64,000 bases of DNA from Paraphoma chrysanthemicola (GCA_020744225.1 JAGMWG010000028.1:186001-250000); one strand, 5' to 3'. Numbered from the stretch's first letter, positions 44,734 to 56,246 are shown. Numbers and translations: made by a program. The notes: generated from the letters alone by a model not told the origin.

Positions 44734-47700
44734 ATGCATCTTCTGAAGTACGGCGAAAATGGAGAACGCACCATCACCAGCTTCGACGATAACGAGCTGC
44801 CTCCTTACGCAATACTTTCCCACACCTGGGGAGCAGATGATGAGGAGGTGACTTTCGCGGATATCGTGAGTGGCGGGGACAAGGCCAAGTCTGGCTACGA
44901 GAAGATTCGTTTCTGCGGAGAGCAGACACGACAAGATGGGCTGCAGTACTTCTGGATTGATACATGCTGCATCAACAAGGCAAACAAGGCTGAGCACTCT
45001 CTAGCCATTCGGTCCATGTTTCGGTGGTATCGCAACGCAGCTCGATGCTATGTGTACTTGTCAGACGTATCGACAAGGAAGAGGAAGTTGGATGATAGGC
45101 TTATCAGTTTCACCTGGGAGCCTGCTTTTAAGTCGAGCCGATGGTTCACGCGTGGCTGGACGCTGCAGGAGCTTCTTGCACCTAGCGCGGTCGAGTTCTT
45201 CTCGCGTGAATGGTGCAGGCTCGGGGACAGGATAACGTTAAAGTCTCAGATCCACGAAGTTACAGCTATACCACATGAAGTGCTCGAAGGAGCTCCCCTC
45301 TCTCAGTATAGCGTCGACGAGCGGTTTCGATGGAGACAGCACCGGCACACGAAGCTAGTAGAAGATGCAGCGTACTCACTGTCTGGCATCTTTGACGTCG
45401 ACATGGCGCCTGTCTATGGTGAAGGCACAGAAATAGCATTTAAAAGGCTTCATGACAAGATCCGGGAGCAGAAAGAGAGCTTCCAGAAGCGGGAAGAGTG
45501 CCTTCGTGACCTACGTGCTACGGACCCCTGTAACGATAAAAAACGGATCGAGGAGACCAAAGGCGGACTGCTGGCAGACTCCTACCACTGGGTTCTTAAC
45601 AACAACACTTTCCAGCAATGGCGGCAGGACCCGCACAGCCGCCTGCTGTGGGTGAAAGGCGATCCTGGGAAAGGCAAGACAATGCTGCTGTGCGGCATTA
45701 TAGACGAGCTGCAAAATTTGATGCCTAGGAATGCGCATCCGTCTTACTTCTTCTGCCAAGCGACCGACTCGCGCATCAACAGCGCCACGGGTGTGATACG
45801 AGGACTGCTGTACATGCTCGTGAATCAGCAACCGTCACTTATGTCGCATATTCGCACAAGGTACGACCACGCAGGCAAAAATTTGTTCGAGGATGAGAAT
45901 GCTTGGGTATCACTGTCCGAAATCTTCACAAGCATGACGCAGGACAAAAGCCTGCAAGCAACCTGTCTAGTCGTCGATGCTCTCGATGAATGCATGGTAG
46001 ACTTACCTAAGCTTCTAGATCTGATTGTCCGTACCACCGCGTCGTCATCTCGTATAAAGTGGCTTGTATCGAGTCGGAATGAGCATCACATTCAGCAGAG
46101 GCTCAAGTCGGTTGGCGATGAAGCAAAGCTTAGCCTTGAGCTTAAGCAGAACGCGGAGCAGGTAGCTCGAGCTGTGGATGCATATATCGACCACAGGCTA
46201 TCTTGTCTCGAGTCGCTTGCGGAAGATAATCTGCGAAGGCAGGTGCGAGATGAGCTACGCCGCAAGGCGAACGGTACCTTTCTTTGGGTTGCTCTGATAA
46301 TGCACGAGCTTGAGAAGCCAGAAAGCTGGGATCCTTTAGCGGTAGTGGAAGAAGCGCCAGCAGGCCTGCATCAGCTGTACGATCGCATGATGGACCAGAT
46401 CCAGCGGCTGTCGACAAGGAATGCGGATACCTGTCAGTCTTTACTCTGCACTGCAGTAGTCGCATATCGTCCGCTCTACCTTGTTGAACTGGGCAGCTTG
46501 CGCAGATTGCTAGGTCGGGCTACTGTGTTGCCGGAGACTGTGAGAAAGATCGTAGCCATGTGTGGATCGTTCCTCACAATTCGCGACGAGCAAGTCTACC
46601 TTGTTCACCAGTCGGCCAAGGACTATTTAAACGACAAGATGCGAAGTGCAGCACTTCCAACTCACACTAAGATGCACTATGACTTGTACACTCAGTCACT
46701 CGAGCTCATGTGTAGCACGCTAAAACGCAACATGTACAATATAGATGCGCCAGGCTTCTCGATTGAGGAAGCCGAAATACCCGATCCTGATCCGCTAGCT
46801 ACAGCGCGCTACGCGTGCGTGTACTGGGTGGATCATCTGTACGACTCCAAGCCCAAGTCTTTAGAGAGCAGTGGTGGTGACCTGCAAACCGCCGAAGTAC
46901 TTAATGTGTTTCTAAGAAAAAAGTATCTCTACTGGCTAGAAGGGCTTAGTCTTTGCAAGAGTGTAGGGAAAGGCGTTGTCTCTATGACAAAACTGTGGTT
47001 ATTAGTGCAGGTAGGTTGCTCAGAATCTGCGTGTCTGTGAAGTGTAATTGAGATGCTAATATTGGTAGGAGTTGCGTAACCAAAGTGTACTTTCTCAGCT
47101 TGTTCAAGACGCACGGCGATTTATTATGTACCACAAAGGGGCAATTGAGAATTACCCTCTTCAGACATATGCATCTGCGCTCCTGTTTAGTCCGACAGGT
47201 AGTCTGATCAGACAGTTGTTTCAGCACGAAGCGCCGAGAGAAATAACGATCCAGCCAGCTATGAGTGACGGCTGGAGCGCGTGCCTGCAGACGCTCGAGG
47301 GCCATAGCGGTCATGTCACCTCTGTGGCCTTCTCGCACGACTCGACCCGGCTGGCGTCCGCGTCGTGGGACAGGACCGTCAAGATATGGGATGCGAGCAG
47401 CGGCGCGTGCCTGCAGACCCTCAAGGGCCATAGCGGTATGGTCAGCTCCGTGGCCTTCTCGCACGACTCGACCCAGCTGGCGTCCGCGTCGTACGACGAG
47501 ACCGTCAAGATATGGGATGCGAGCAGCGGGGCGTGCCTGCAGACCCTTGAGGGCCATAGCAGTATTGTCAGCTCGGTGGCCTTCTCGCACGACTCGACCC
47601 GGCTGTCGTCCGCGTCGTACGACGAGACCGTTAAGATATGGGATGCGAGCAGCGGGGCGTGCCTGCAGACCCTCAAGGGCCATAGCGGTATTATCAGCTC

Positions 47701-49084
47701 GGTGGCCTTCTCGCACGACTCGACCCGGCTGGCATCCGCGTCGGACGACAAGACCGTCAAGATATGGGATGCGAGCAGCGGGGCGTGCCTGCAGACCTTC
47801 GAGGGCCATGGCAGTCATGTCAACTCGGTGGCCTTCTCGCACGACTCGACCCGGCTGGCATCCGCGTCGTACGACGAGACCGTCAAGATATGGGATGCGA
47901 GCAGCGGGGCGTGCCTGCAGACCCTCGAGGGCCATAGCGGTACGGTCAGCTCCGTAGCCTTCTCGCACGACTCGACCCAGCTGGCGTCCGCGTCGTACGA
48001 CGAGACCGTCAAGACATGGGATGCGAGCAGCGGGGCGTGCCTGCAGACCCTCGAGGGCCATAGCGGTTGGGTCAGCTCGGTGGCCTTCTCGCACGACTCG
48101 ACCCGGCTGGCATCCGCGTCAGACGACAAGACCGTCAAGATATGGGATGAGAGCAGCGGGGCGTGCCTGCAGACCCTCGAGGGCCATGGCAGTCATGTCA
48201 GCTCGGTGGCCTTCTCGCACGACTCGACCCGGCTGGCGTCCGCGTCGTGGGACAGGACCGTCAAGATATGGGATGCGAGCAGCGGGGCGTGCCTGCAGAC
48301 GCTCAAGGGCCATAGCAGTATTGTCAGCTCCGTAGCCTTCTCGCACGACTCGGCGAGGCTAGCGTCAGCGTCGGGCGACTGCACCGTCAAGATCTGGGAT
48401 GCGAGCAGCGGCGCGTGCCTGCAGACGCTCAAGGGCCATAGCATTTGGGTCAGGTCCGTAGCCTTCTCGCACGACTCGGCGAGGCTTGCGTCAGCGTCAA
48501 ACGACCGCACCGTCAAGATCTGGGATGCGAGCAGCGGGGCGTGCCTGCAGACCCTCGAGGGCCATAGCGGTATTGTCAGCTCGGTGGCCTTCTCGCACGA
48601 CTCGGCCCGGCTGGCATCCGCATCAGACGACAAGACCGTCAAGATATGGGATGCGAGCAGCGGGGCGTGCCTGCAGACCCTCAAGGGCCATAGCGGTATT
48701 GTCAGCTCGGTGGCCTTCTCGCACGACTCGACCCGGCTGGCGTCCGCGTCGTGGGACAGGACCGTCAAGACATGGGATGCGAGCAGCGGGGCGTGCCTGC
48801 AGACCCTCGAGGGCCATAGTGGTGTCAGCGCAGCAAATCTTGTCTCTATCCTTGCGTTATCACACTCTGACCAAATTGTGATAGAACCCCACCAACCTGT
48901 CCGTCAGGAAATAGCGGTTAGCTCAGATAACATTTGGGTCTCTGAAAATGCTCAAAAGATGTTGTGGCTTCCAACAGAGTATCGACCAAGTACAGCAGCT
49001 GTGTCAGGCAGATGTGTTGGTCTAGGTACTGGGTCTGGAAAGGTTTGGATATGTCAGTTTGAGCAATTAACATTCATAGTCTAG
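44734..49084 (+). CDS. HET-NACHT-WD40 receptor (HNWD, HET-E/HET-D type)
   Basis: Model join(44734..47010, 47069..49084), 1430 aa; the 58-nt intron has donor GTAGGT, branch GCTAAT and acceptor GGTAG, phase 0. The N-terminal HET domain shows LPPYAILSHTWG from residue 22, FWIDTCCINK and TRGWTLQELLAP. The NACHT domain has the P-loop GDPGKGKTML near 310 and Walker B LVVDALDE near 414. A linker with DARRFIMYHKGAIEN and LQTYASALLFSP matches Podospora HET-E. Twelve WD40 repeats occupy about residues 830-1333, followed by an 97-residue non-repeat tail. Family members trigger cell death through the HET domain when the WD propeller meets a non-self partner, in heterokaryon incompatibility. No frame break: the gene looks functional. 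Confidence 0.93.
47279..48790 (+). repeat. Twelve exact-length 126-bp WD40 units
   Basis: Each unit encodes 42 aa of the form ACLQTLEGHSGHVTSVAFSH then DSTRLASASWDRTVKIWDASSG. No length variation occurs across 1512 bp. Changes cluster at two sites: after EGH (SGHVT, SGMVS, SSIVS, GSHVN, SIWVR and others) and before TVK (WDR, YDE, DDK, GDC, NDR). Units 9 and 10 use different synonymous codons from the rest. Confidence 0.95.
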
Positions 49085-49363
49085 AAAGCTTCACTCGTTC
49101 TTCTTCTCTTTTATTCTTTTTTTTTAAATAAATCAGCACTTGTAGAGGGACGGAGATGTACATGAATATATATGTCAATATTTTGCCACATCGGAGCTTC
49201 GAGAATCGCTATAGAAGGTGGTAAGTTACTCGTTACGTTACTGTAGGCATAGCATAGCACATTGCGCCATTAGTAGACTTCACGTATTAGGTTCTTGCTG
49301 TAAATAGGTCGTGTAGGTACGACGCAGGCAGACTAAGCGCGAGATTGTAGTCACTTCTAGAAA

Positions 49364-49890
49364 GCCACACGGCATGCGCCACAGCTATTTTTAGCAGGTT
49401 CCGCTGTCAGCATAGCGTAAGATTTGTTACAGCTGCATCTTGATACATCTGAGCACGCTACTGCAAGCTACTGCGTGCTGAGATCGGCCAAGGCCTGGTG
49501 TTCTGTTGGACGCGTTTTGGCGATCTGCCCGTCCACACGGAGAAACTGCCGGACTGCACACTCCTCATCTTAAGTCAAGCATTTGATGCTGCAGTCTTAG
49601 TCTTTGCCATCTCAGCTGCTCTTCTAGCCTACCGAGCTCTTTATAGATGCGTATTGTCGCCAACGAACAAGGGGGTGTCGGAGAAGAGTCGGTTAACAGA
49701 CTCGACAGAACGAGCGATAGCCTGGTCAACCACGCGCTTTTTGGCGTCGGATGCTGATGTACCTAGAGAACAACAGCTACAGAATAGATGCGTATCGCGT
49801 TTGCTTGTATGTAAGAGCGTTGCGGATAATGCAAGGGCCCGGAAGAGAAAGTGTCCCGTTACACCGTGCGTCCCGGCACGCCTGGATGGA
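49364..49890 (-). repeat. Right arm of 525-bp inverted repeat
   Basis: Inverted counterpart of 43881-44405, starting about 280 bp after the stop codon of the HET-NACHT-WD40 gene. Two arms of equal length give a 6.0-kb bounded unit. Confidence 0.8.
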
Positions 49891-50090
49891 CATTAGTCAA
49901 ATAACTTAATCTTGAACATCTTTGCTAGACCCGAGTGGCTCACATTATTTCGCAAAGCATCATAATCGTAGCTACACCGCGCGACCGAAAAAAGAAGTTG
50001 TGTCAATAACCGAGCCCAAGATGTAACTTAGCAAATTGCTTTACACTCTGCAAGGAGAATGAGACGAAGATATCGTAGCGGCGACATCTC

Positions 50091-50573
50091 TCAGTGCATG
50101 TTGCTCTCAGAGCCAATGTCTGTCTCCCCTAGCGCAACCTCGTGCTCGTGATGCTCTCCATACTCATGGCTTTTGATCATTTCCAGAACATCCTTCAAGA
50201 CGTCGACCGTGAATGCTGTGGATGACTGGATATCCAAAGCACAGGCGTCCTCTAGCATGCATAGTGCGACCGTCAGGCATGCGTTGATTTCACGTAGAAT
50301 TTTAATCGAACGACCTGGCACTTCTGGATCGCTACATGGGGTGCGCAGTTCCGGAGTAGCTGGGATACGTTCGTCCAGCGACGGAGCAGAATGCGTTTGG
50401 GGCTGAGCGTTCTCATCAACAGGTGCTACGTTTGAAGCGGATACAAGACCAGACGACGACTGGGGGGAAATGCCCATAGGCTGTCTCCGGGGTCTGTCAT
50501 CACCGACTCTCACATTTTTACCGGCAATGCGCACCATTCGTGCCCTTCTACCTGTAGACATTGGGCCAGACAC
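50091..50573 (-). CDS. Unrecognised 160-aa protein
   Basis: Single-exon frame with a basic N-terminus (STGRRARMVRIAGKNVRVGD), a Pro/Ser-rich middle and a helical C-terminal third (REINACLTVALCMLEDACAL, then VDVLKDVLEMIKSHEYGEHH). No signal peptide or domain recognised. It may be the last exon of a longer gene on the minus strand. Confidence 0.4.
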   Translation of the reverse strand: MSGPMSTGRRARMVRIAGKNVRVGDDRPRRQPMGISPQSSSGLVSASNVAPVDENAQPQTHSAPSLDERIPATPELRTPCSDPEVPGRSIKILREINACLTVALCMLEDACALDIQSSTAFTVDVLKDVLEMIKSHEYGEHHEHEVALGETDIGSESNMH

Positions 50574-51329
50574 TGTATACGACTCGCCGCTAGGTAGTAG
50601 TGTAGCTGACGTCGATATCTGTTACGATGCTTTTGCTCCTGGACACAAACCACTGATTTCCAAAGGTCTATGATTGACTGCGTCTTGGTTATAGATGTTC
50701 TAGTCAGCTAGACGTCGGTCAGCATAGTCATATGCCATCTTGTCATCAAGTAAAGCTACATTCTTGGCTCTGGGCTGTTCGGGCAGGTTCCAACGAGCAG
50801 CAACCAGTTATGAAATGATCGAAGATATTTTCGACACGAGCTACTGCTGAGTTCGTGCTGTGCCCCCGAGACTCGAAGCCGCCTTAAAACCAGCGAGGAG
50901 GGATGGCTATCGATACAGCAAAGGAGATGACGGCTTTGACCTGCCTTCGTTCTCTTATGTTCACACCCAATTTAATAGATATCGCTGGACAAGGTCATGG
51001 TCAGCTCCTAGAGGCCAAGCAAAGGCATCGGACTTTCTGGACGATGAGCGACCGCAAGAATACTCAGGGTGCCGCCCTTGCGCCGTGTGCTGCTTCAGTT
51101 TCCTAACATGTAAGTCGTCACAATCACCTTGATAGGTCTACATGTCAGTTTGCTTTTCATAGTGCTGCTCGTTGATGTCACCCTACCTACTTGGAGATGA
51201 CAGCTGACATCTCCAACGATCGCGAGTCTTGCCACGCTAGAACGCTGACAGCTAGGCACGTACTCATATCATATGAATCTGGCAAGTCTTTTTTCGGCCC
51301 TATTGTAGCTAACTGTACGCTCAGGTACG
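50574..51329. other. No confident gene
   Basis: Upstream region of the LPMO-like gene; a 90-codon plus frame at 50860-51132 has no recognisable content. Confidence 0.35.
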
Positions 51330-52328
51330 ATGTGGCCCTACGCGATTGTGCCAGTGATTACATTGGCTTTGCTTTCCGACTGCCTTGCGCACATGATTCT
51401 CAAGTATCCCAAGCCTTACGGAGCTCTTACGCTGAACAATTCGCCACTAGAGGCAAACGGTGCAGACTTTCCCTGCAAGCAACGCAGTGGTGTCTATGAC
51501 GTCACAGTAATGAATCAATGGAAAGCGGGGGAGCGGCAGTCTGTCAGCTTCGACGGAACTGCGGTGCATGGAGGAGGCTCCTGCCAGTTCTCTGTGACGA
51601 CGGATATGCAACCTACAAAGTCTAGTCGGTGGAAGGTCATCCATAGCGTGGTGGGCGGATGTCCAGCCAATGCTGAGGGCAATCTTCAGGGTGACGAGCA
51701 TGCAGAAACATTCAACTTCATAGTCCCTAGAGATCTGCCGAGCGGAAGCTACACGTTCGCCTGGACGTGGTTCAATCGACGTGGTCGCCGTGAGATGTAC
51801 ATGAACTGCGCACCCGTGTCTATCAACGGAGGAAAGGGAGACGCTACGTTCCTAGCGAGCCTTCCCGACATGTTTGTTGCTAACTTGGTTGGCACGTCAT
51901 GCACCACCGTAGAAGACTTTGACTTTGTTTTCCCCCAACCGGGCGACTCTGTCAGCACGGGCGCGCCTGTAACGATTGCATCGCTCCAGGGTGGAGGATG
52001 TGCTTCTGCAGCCCTAGATTCCAATGCCGAGGTGATACGTTCCCTAGAGGTTGAGCAGACCGTAAGTCAATCTGCCAGCGGATATCTTCGGCAGCAGTTA
52101 CCTACCTCTGTGGCTGATAAAGGGGCTGCTGCCATAAAGTCGTCCAGTGTCATACCGCAAATCAAATCGGAAAATTCAGCAAGCTGCATGCCTTGCAGTG
52201 AGGATGGCAGTATTGTGTGCATCGATAGAATGCATTTTGGCCTCTGCAATCACGGCTGCGCTACCCGCCAATTGCTTGCCGACGGAACTTCTTGTTGGCA
52301 AGGATCAATAGTCAGGAACAAGAGGTAA
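51330..52328 (+). CDS. Secreted LPMO-like copper oxygenase with Cys-rich tail
   Basis: 332 aa. A 20-residue signal peptide (YAIVPVITLALLSDCLA) ends just before His-Met, giving an N-terminal histidine for a copper histidine brace. The catalytic-type domain shows KYPKPYG, FPCKQRSGVYDV, VHGGGSCQFSVTTD and YTFAWTWFNRRGRREMYMNC, a pattern of AA11-like fungal enzymes and relatives. After a Ser/Gly/Ala linker the C-terminus has six cysteines (MPCSEDGSIVCID, FGLCNHGCA, GTSCWQGS), like the small modules attached to some chitin-active LPMOs. Chitin or another polysaccharide is a plausible substrate; this is inference. No intron. Confidence 0.83.
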   Translation: MWPYAIVPVITLALLSDCLAHMILKYPKPYGALTLNNSPLEANGADFPCKQRSGVYDVTVMNQWKAGERQSVSFDGTAVHGGGSCQFSVTTDMQPTKSSRWKVIHSVVGGCPANAEGNLQGDEHAETFNFIVPRDLPSGSYTFAWTWFNRRGRREMYMNCAPVSINGGKGDATFLASLPDMFVANLVGTSCTTVEDFDFVFPQPGDSVSTGAPVTIASLQGGGCASAALDSNAEVIRSLEVEQTVSQSASGYLRQQLPTSVADKGAAAIKSSSVIPQIKSENSASCMPCSEDGSIVCIDRMHFGLCNHGCATRQLLADGTSCWQGSIVRNKR

Positions 52329-52871
52329 CTAATGGAGTGGCGAAGATTGGGCCTTAGTTGAGAAGTTGGGAGAAGAGGAGGCTAGCTGGGTTGACGAAGT
52401 TCTATTGTGCAGGCATAGTTGAGGATGTTCTGTGTACGGCAATGTAGTCAGCACTACAGCGTTATACGCGAGTGGCGCCGAGTGTGGAGGCCATGAGGCC
52501 AGGACGTCTGCAGCTTCGTCAAGTTGGTGTGGCGAGCATTCTAAAGCCTGTAAGGCTCAAGCTGAGCTGATGAGAACAGATTTGGCTTGCTTGTTGATGC
52601 CACTAGCTGCACAATTTAGAGGTAAGTTGTATTTAAATAGTAGAATCCTGAAGGATACTGTAATTTAGATGCAGCAAGAATTGGAGAATGCGAAAAATTG
52701 ACTTCAGTAATTACATACCATGCTAAGCGCTTTGTCTACTACAAATGCTTCATATGCGCTTCTCGCGCGCGCTGGGGTCCAGATTGTTGTCTTCACCCTT
52801 TCCAATCGAATGTTCAAGATTGGTGGCTAAGCAACCGCCGTGAGGCTTGCGTCACCATGAAGTATCCTAAG
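52329..52871. other. No gene seen
   Basis: 3' flank of the LPMO-like gene and 3' flank of the convergent gene; short frames only. Confidence 0.35.
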
Positions 52872-53615
52872 TTATTTGAGGGTGGACCAGTTGTTGAGGG
52901 TAACCCGACATGCATCCCTCAGCAGATCATACCGTGAACTCCCACACACCACCCGATGCCAGTCCTTGCCAATATCAAAGTCTGATCCATACCGTTGTCG
53001 TGCAGGCCCACCAAAGTACTTTTGTACAATGTCCCCGTATGTGACGCTATCTGCGCGCCGTCGCACACTTGATAGTCCTTGCTCTTGGGCCTCGCACAGA
53101 AACGATGGCTGCACAGGAACTCCTTGAGTAGTTGTTTGGACCAGTTCGCCCGTTCCCACATCGTAAAAGACAGCAACTCCGAAGTCCACAGCTGCATCAT
53201 TGTGTTTCGAAGTACGTATATAATTCTCGACCACTCCAATAATAACAGTGCCTATGCCTAGCTCTTCTAGAATCTGAACACTGCTCTCTGTTACGACTAT
53301 CATAGCCATCAACCGATTGGTCAAGCCCTCTGTTACTGTGTCGTGGTATAGCTGTTCAATTTCCGTATCCACTTCGTATGCGTAAGTGACTAGTGTGTAC
53401 TCGCCTACATGATCTTGTAGTAACGATTGAAGCCAAAGTTGTTCCTCCCTGTTTGCAGTCGGCACTAGCAGGAGAACATATTGTCCAGGTAGGCGACCAA
53501 GCCTAAACACCGAAGGAGGAAGTACCACGGTTGTTGCACACTCGTCGGGCGGCGTAGTGTCTTGTTCGTACAGCTTGCGTTCTCCGTCCTCCGAAACGAG
53601 AGCAGGGGTTGTCAT
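52872..53615 (-). CDS. Unrecognised 247-aa protein
   Basis: Long single-exon frame starting at AAGATGACAACC. The sequence alternates hydrophobic strands and helices (YVLLLVPTANREEQLWLQSL, LMAMIVVTESSVQILEELGI, TVIIGVVENYI, VDFGVAVFYDVGTGELVQ), consistent with an alpha/beta cytosolic domain. No signal peptide or membrane span. I do not recognise the family. Composition and length make it a likely real gene. Confidence 0.55.
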   Translation of the reverse strand: MTTPALVSEDGERKLYEQDTTPPDECATTVVLPPSVFRLGRLPGQYVLLLVPTANREEQLWLQSLLQDHVGEYTLVTYAYEVDTEIEQLYHDTVTEGLTNRLMAMIVVTESSVQILEELGIGTVIIGVVENYIRTSKHNDAAVDFGVAVFYDVGTGELVQTTTQGVPVQPSFLCEAQEQGLSSVRRRADSVTYGDIVQKYFGGPARQRYGSDFDIGKDWHRVVCGSSRYDLLRDACRVTLNNWSTLK

Positions 53616-53851
53616 CTTCGTTGGCTAACAAATCAAGGTTTACTATGCACCGCCAGTATACGGAAATCCTGTCAATCATACATGTCTTATATACATGCAG
53701 CATCACTATTCGGACGCACTACCATGAGCAAGCTACGACCATGCTGTGTCATAGTAATGCTGTGACCACTGAGCCGGATCTGCTACGTATGTACTTCATA
53801 TCACGGTGAAGCAGGTGATGACTGATTTGCTGGATGCTATCATACTGACCC

Positions 53852-54385
53852 ATGCTGAGTTGTTATTGGATCATGTCTGGCTCTGACCTGATATCCCAAG
53901 CTAAGGACGTCTCAGATCTTTACCTATACTTTGATTCAAGATTCTTGTTTAAGAACTCGCTCCTAGCTTGCAAGGAGAATTTTGAAACCATCTGCCGCAT
54001 GATCTCGGAATATCGCAAACATGAACGCAATTTTGGCAGCATATTTGGAAGCATTTCCGGAGAATAGTGGATTGCCTATTTGATGCTGGGGGCGCTGAAT
54101 AAATTCTACAATGACCGGACCTCCCTCATACCGAGACTGACTTTCTACAAACTGCTACTCGTGCTGGACATGTAGGTCGAAAAATATCTACATGACGACT
54201 TTCAGCCAGAGAAGCTGGCATTTGCATGGATGACTTGTTACTCTAAGAAGTACAGTTCTCTAGTAAAGCTGGTCAAGGCCCGCACTACTGTATAGCCCAA
54301 CGTGAAGTGCTGGCAACGAGCTGCATGGAAGATGCTTAGCACTTCAGCGTGCAAGATAGGGTCGACAATTCGAAGATCTCCATGA
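53852..54385 (+). pseudogene. Decayed unrecognised gene with in-frame TAG stops
   Basis: One reading frame stays protein-like from 53852 across three in-frame TAG codons (54065, 54173, 54293) to a TGA near 54383. Blocks include DLYLYFDSRFLFKNSLL, AYLMLGALNKFYNDRTSL and DDFQPEKLAFAWMTCYSKK. Each TAG is one C-to-T change from CAG, as repeat-induced point mutation or ordinary decay would give. Family unknown. Alternative: separate short exons of a spliced gene, but no convincing introns surround the stops. Confidence 0.4.
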
Positions 54386-54538
54386 ATGAACTTGGCAAGG
54401 GTGTCGAAGTCAGCGGATATAACGGTGACACATCGGCGCTCACGCTGACCGTGATGACAAGCTTGACGCTGCACGTATTTAAGCCTGAAACGCGCTCTGC
54501 TGGGCACTGTGGATTGAAATATACTACTTTGTCACGCC

Positions 54539-56246
54539 ATGAAGCTTTTCATGTCATGCATTGTTGGCGCGTCGTTGCTTCTCAAGGCAAGCGCAGCTTG
54601 TAAAGACATAGAATCCTCGGAACAGTATTGCCTTCTGAATGCTGGTGGTAGTTTATTGTTCAACGATGACCCGGTGCCGACTGTGACGATTATCTACCGT
54701 GACACTACGACAACCACCACGCTTGCTGCTTTCACCAATTGCGGGGACGGTCGTGGCACTCTTCCTGCAAGCTCTAGTGGGGGCAGTCCTGCTTCGCCTA
54801 CAGCAAGTCGCAACACTGTAGGCGTACAAACCAGTGCGAGCGGCTTCGGAGACAGTCAGTCAGCAGGCGTTAATCCCATCGCATCTGGGCTCAGTGCGCA
54901 GCAGCCACTTTCAGTATCAAGCGCAGCATCTGTCAGCGTCGAAGCTGTGACCCAAAAGACGACGCCAACCGAAAGTAATGTAGTTGCGCCCCTCAATCCC
55001 ACCGCAAGCTTAGGGAGTGGTGTCAACACGAACAGCGCCCTGGCGGGTGCATCGCAAAACCCCCAGGCCCTGACACCTAGTCCACGTCCTGCTATTTCCG
55101 CAGGAGGAAACGCCTTTGGCAGCGAGTCTGGGGCCTCCGTAAGTGCGGCATCCAACCAAAGAGCATCGGGATCTGGCAGTGTACATGACAGCAACGCATT
55201 GGCCGCAGCTACGTCCAGCGGTGCGGAATCTCTACTTACAACGTCGAGTATGCGGGTCTTTGCAACTCCGAGTGCGCTGTCATCTGCAAATCCGCTGCTG
55301 CCCAGCGAAACTGCTGGCTCGCGGAACTCCACACTCACACTGTCATCAGCGGCAGTCGATGCGCTACAACTGGCACAGTTCCTCAAGAACCTCGGTGTCT
55401 CGGTGTTCAATTCAAGCTACCAAGTGAACGGGTCGATGGCTAGCGATGGCCGCAATTCTACATCGTTGGCTGGGCTCATTGCTAATATCTCCCTAGTAAG
55501 TACCAGTGTTATTAGCGCTTTAGGAAACACAGGCTCACATGAGGATACAGCAAGAGAGAACGCAGCAGGATACCCTACTCAGGATGCTTCATCGAGCTGG
55601 AAGCCTAGTAGTGCCACCGTGCGAGTACGAATTGCCCGCTAGTGTCCTTGAAAGGAGCTTGTTGATGGGCGCATTGAAATCTGTTGAAGGAGGCGTCTTC
55701 ATGTCGCTGGCTGAGTCGCTTGCTTCCGAGGACACTGCGGCAGCAATTACTCTGTCTAGCATAGCCGGAGTTGCTGCAAGCCAAAACGCCGTCCTTCGTG
55801 CTCAGGCAAACCTCAACATTAGCATAGCTTCCTTCGAAACTCCTCTGTCCGAAACATGGGCATATAATTTCGCGCTGAAGTATGTTCGTCCTGGATCATG
55901 TGTGGTTGAGCTCCCTATCCCTATCCTACCGACATTGTCTATTAATGGAGAAGTCTCGGCCTACGTTCGGGCGAACAGCAACGTGACCCTTGCCTGGGAT
56001 GCTGCGGCGCAGGCGGCTGCGTCGCGATCCGGAAAGACTTTGCACATAGGATGGGTCAATCAGGTAGACAATCCCGTGTACACGTCCGTTCTTGTCATGG
56101 GCAACGGCCGTGGAAGAGTCCAAGTTCCCCCGGGGCTTGCTGGCACCGCCATCGCGGTGTTGACGGCACAGCCTGGTCTCGCTGGCATCGAAGACTTGAC
56201 GGAAGCGACTCTCGCCGGTCCAGTCGTTGTCAACCTCACGCCTTGA
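54539..56246 (+). CDS. Secreted Ser-rich ferritin-like (Rds1-type) protein
   Basis: Model join(54539..55495, 55551..56246), 550 aa; the 55-nt intron has a canonical GTAAGT donor and acceptor ATACAG, and joins the two halves of the ferritin-like domain. A signal peptide (MKLFMSCIVGASLLLKASA) is followed by a Ser/Ala/Thr-rich stretch of about 230 residues, likely O-glycosylated. The domain then reads ALQLAQFLKNLGVSVFNSSY, PPCEYELP, EGGVFMSLAESLASED, SQNAVLRAQ, SETWAYNFALKYVRPGSC and PIPILPTLS, as in fungal Rds1 stress proteins. A beta-rich C-terminus (HIGWVNQVDNPVYTSV) completes the family pattern. Biochemical role unknown; induced by stress in relatives. An acceptor giving a 37-nt intron is less likely. 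Confidence 0.78.

Noticed and set aside
46982..48094. 370-codon antisense frame across the WD40 array and other long frames there
   Set aside because: Same cause: exact 126-bp periodicity of the sense WD40 gene. The translation has no protein-like character.
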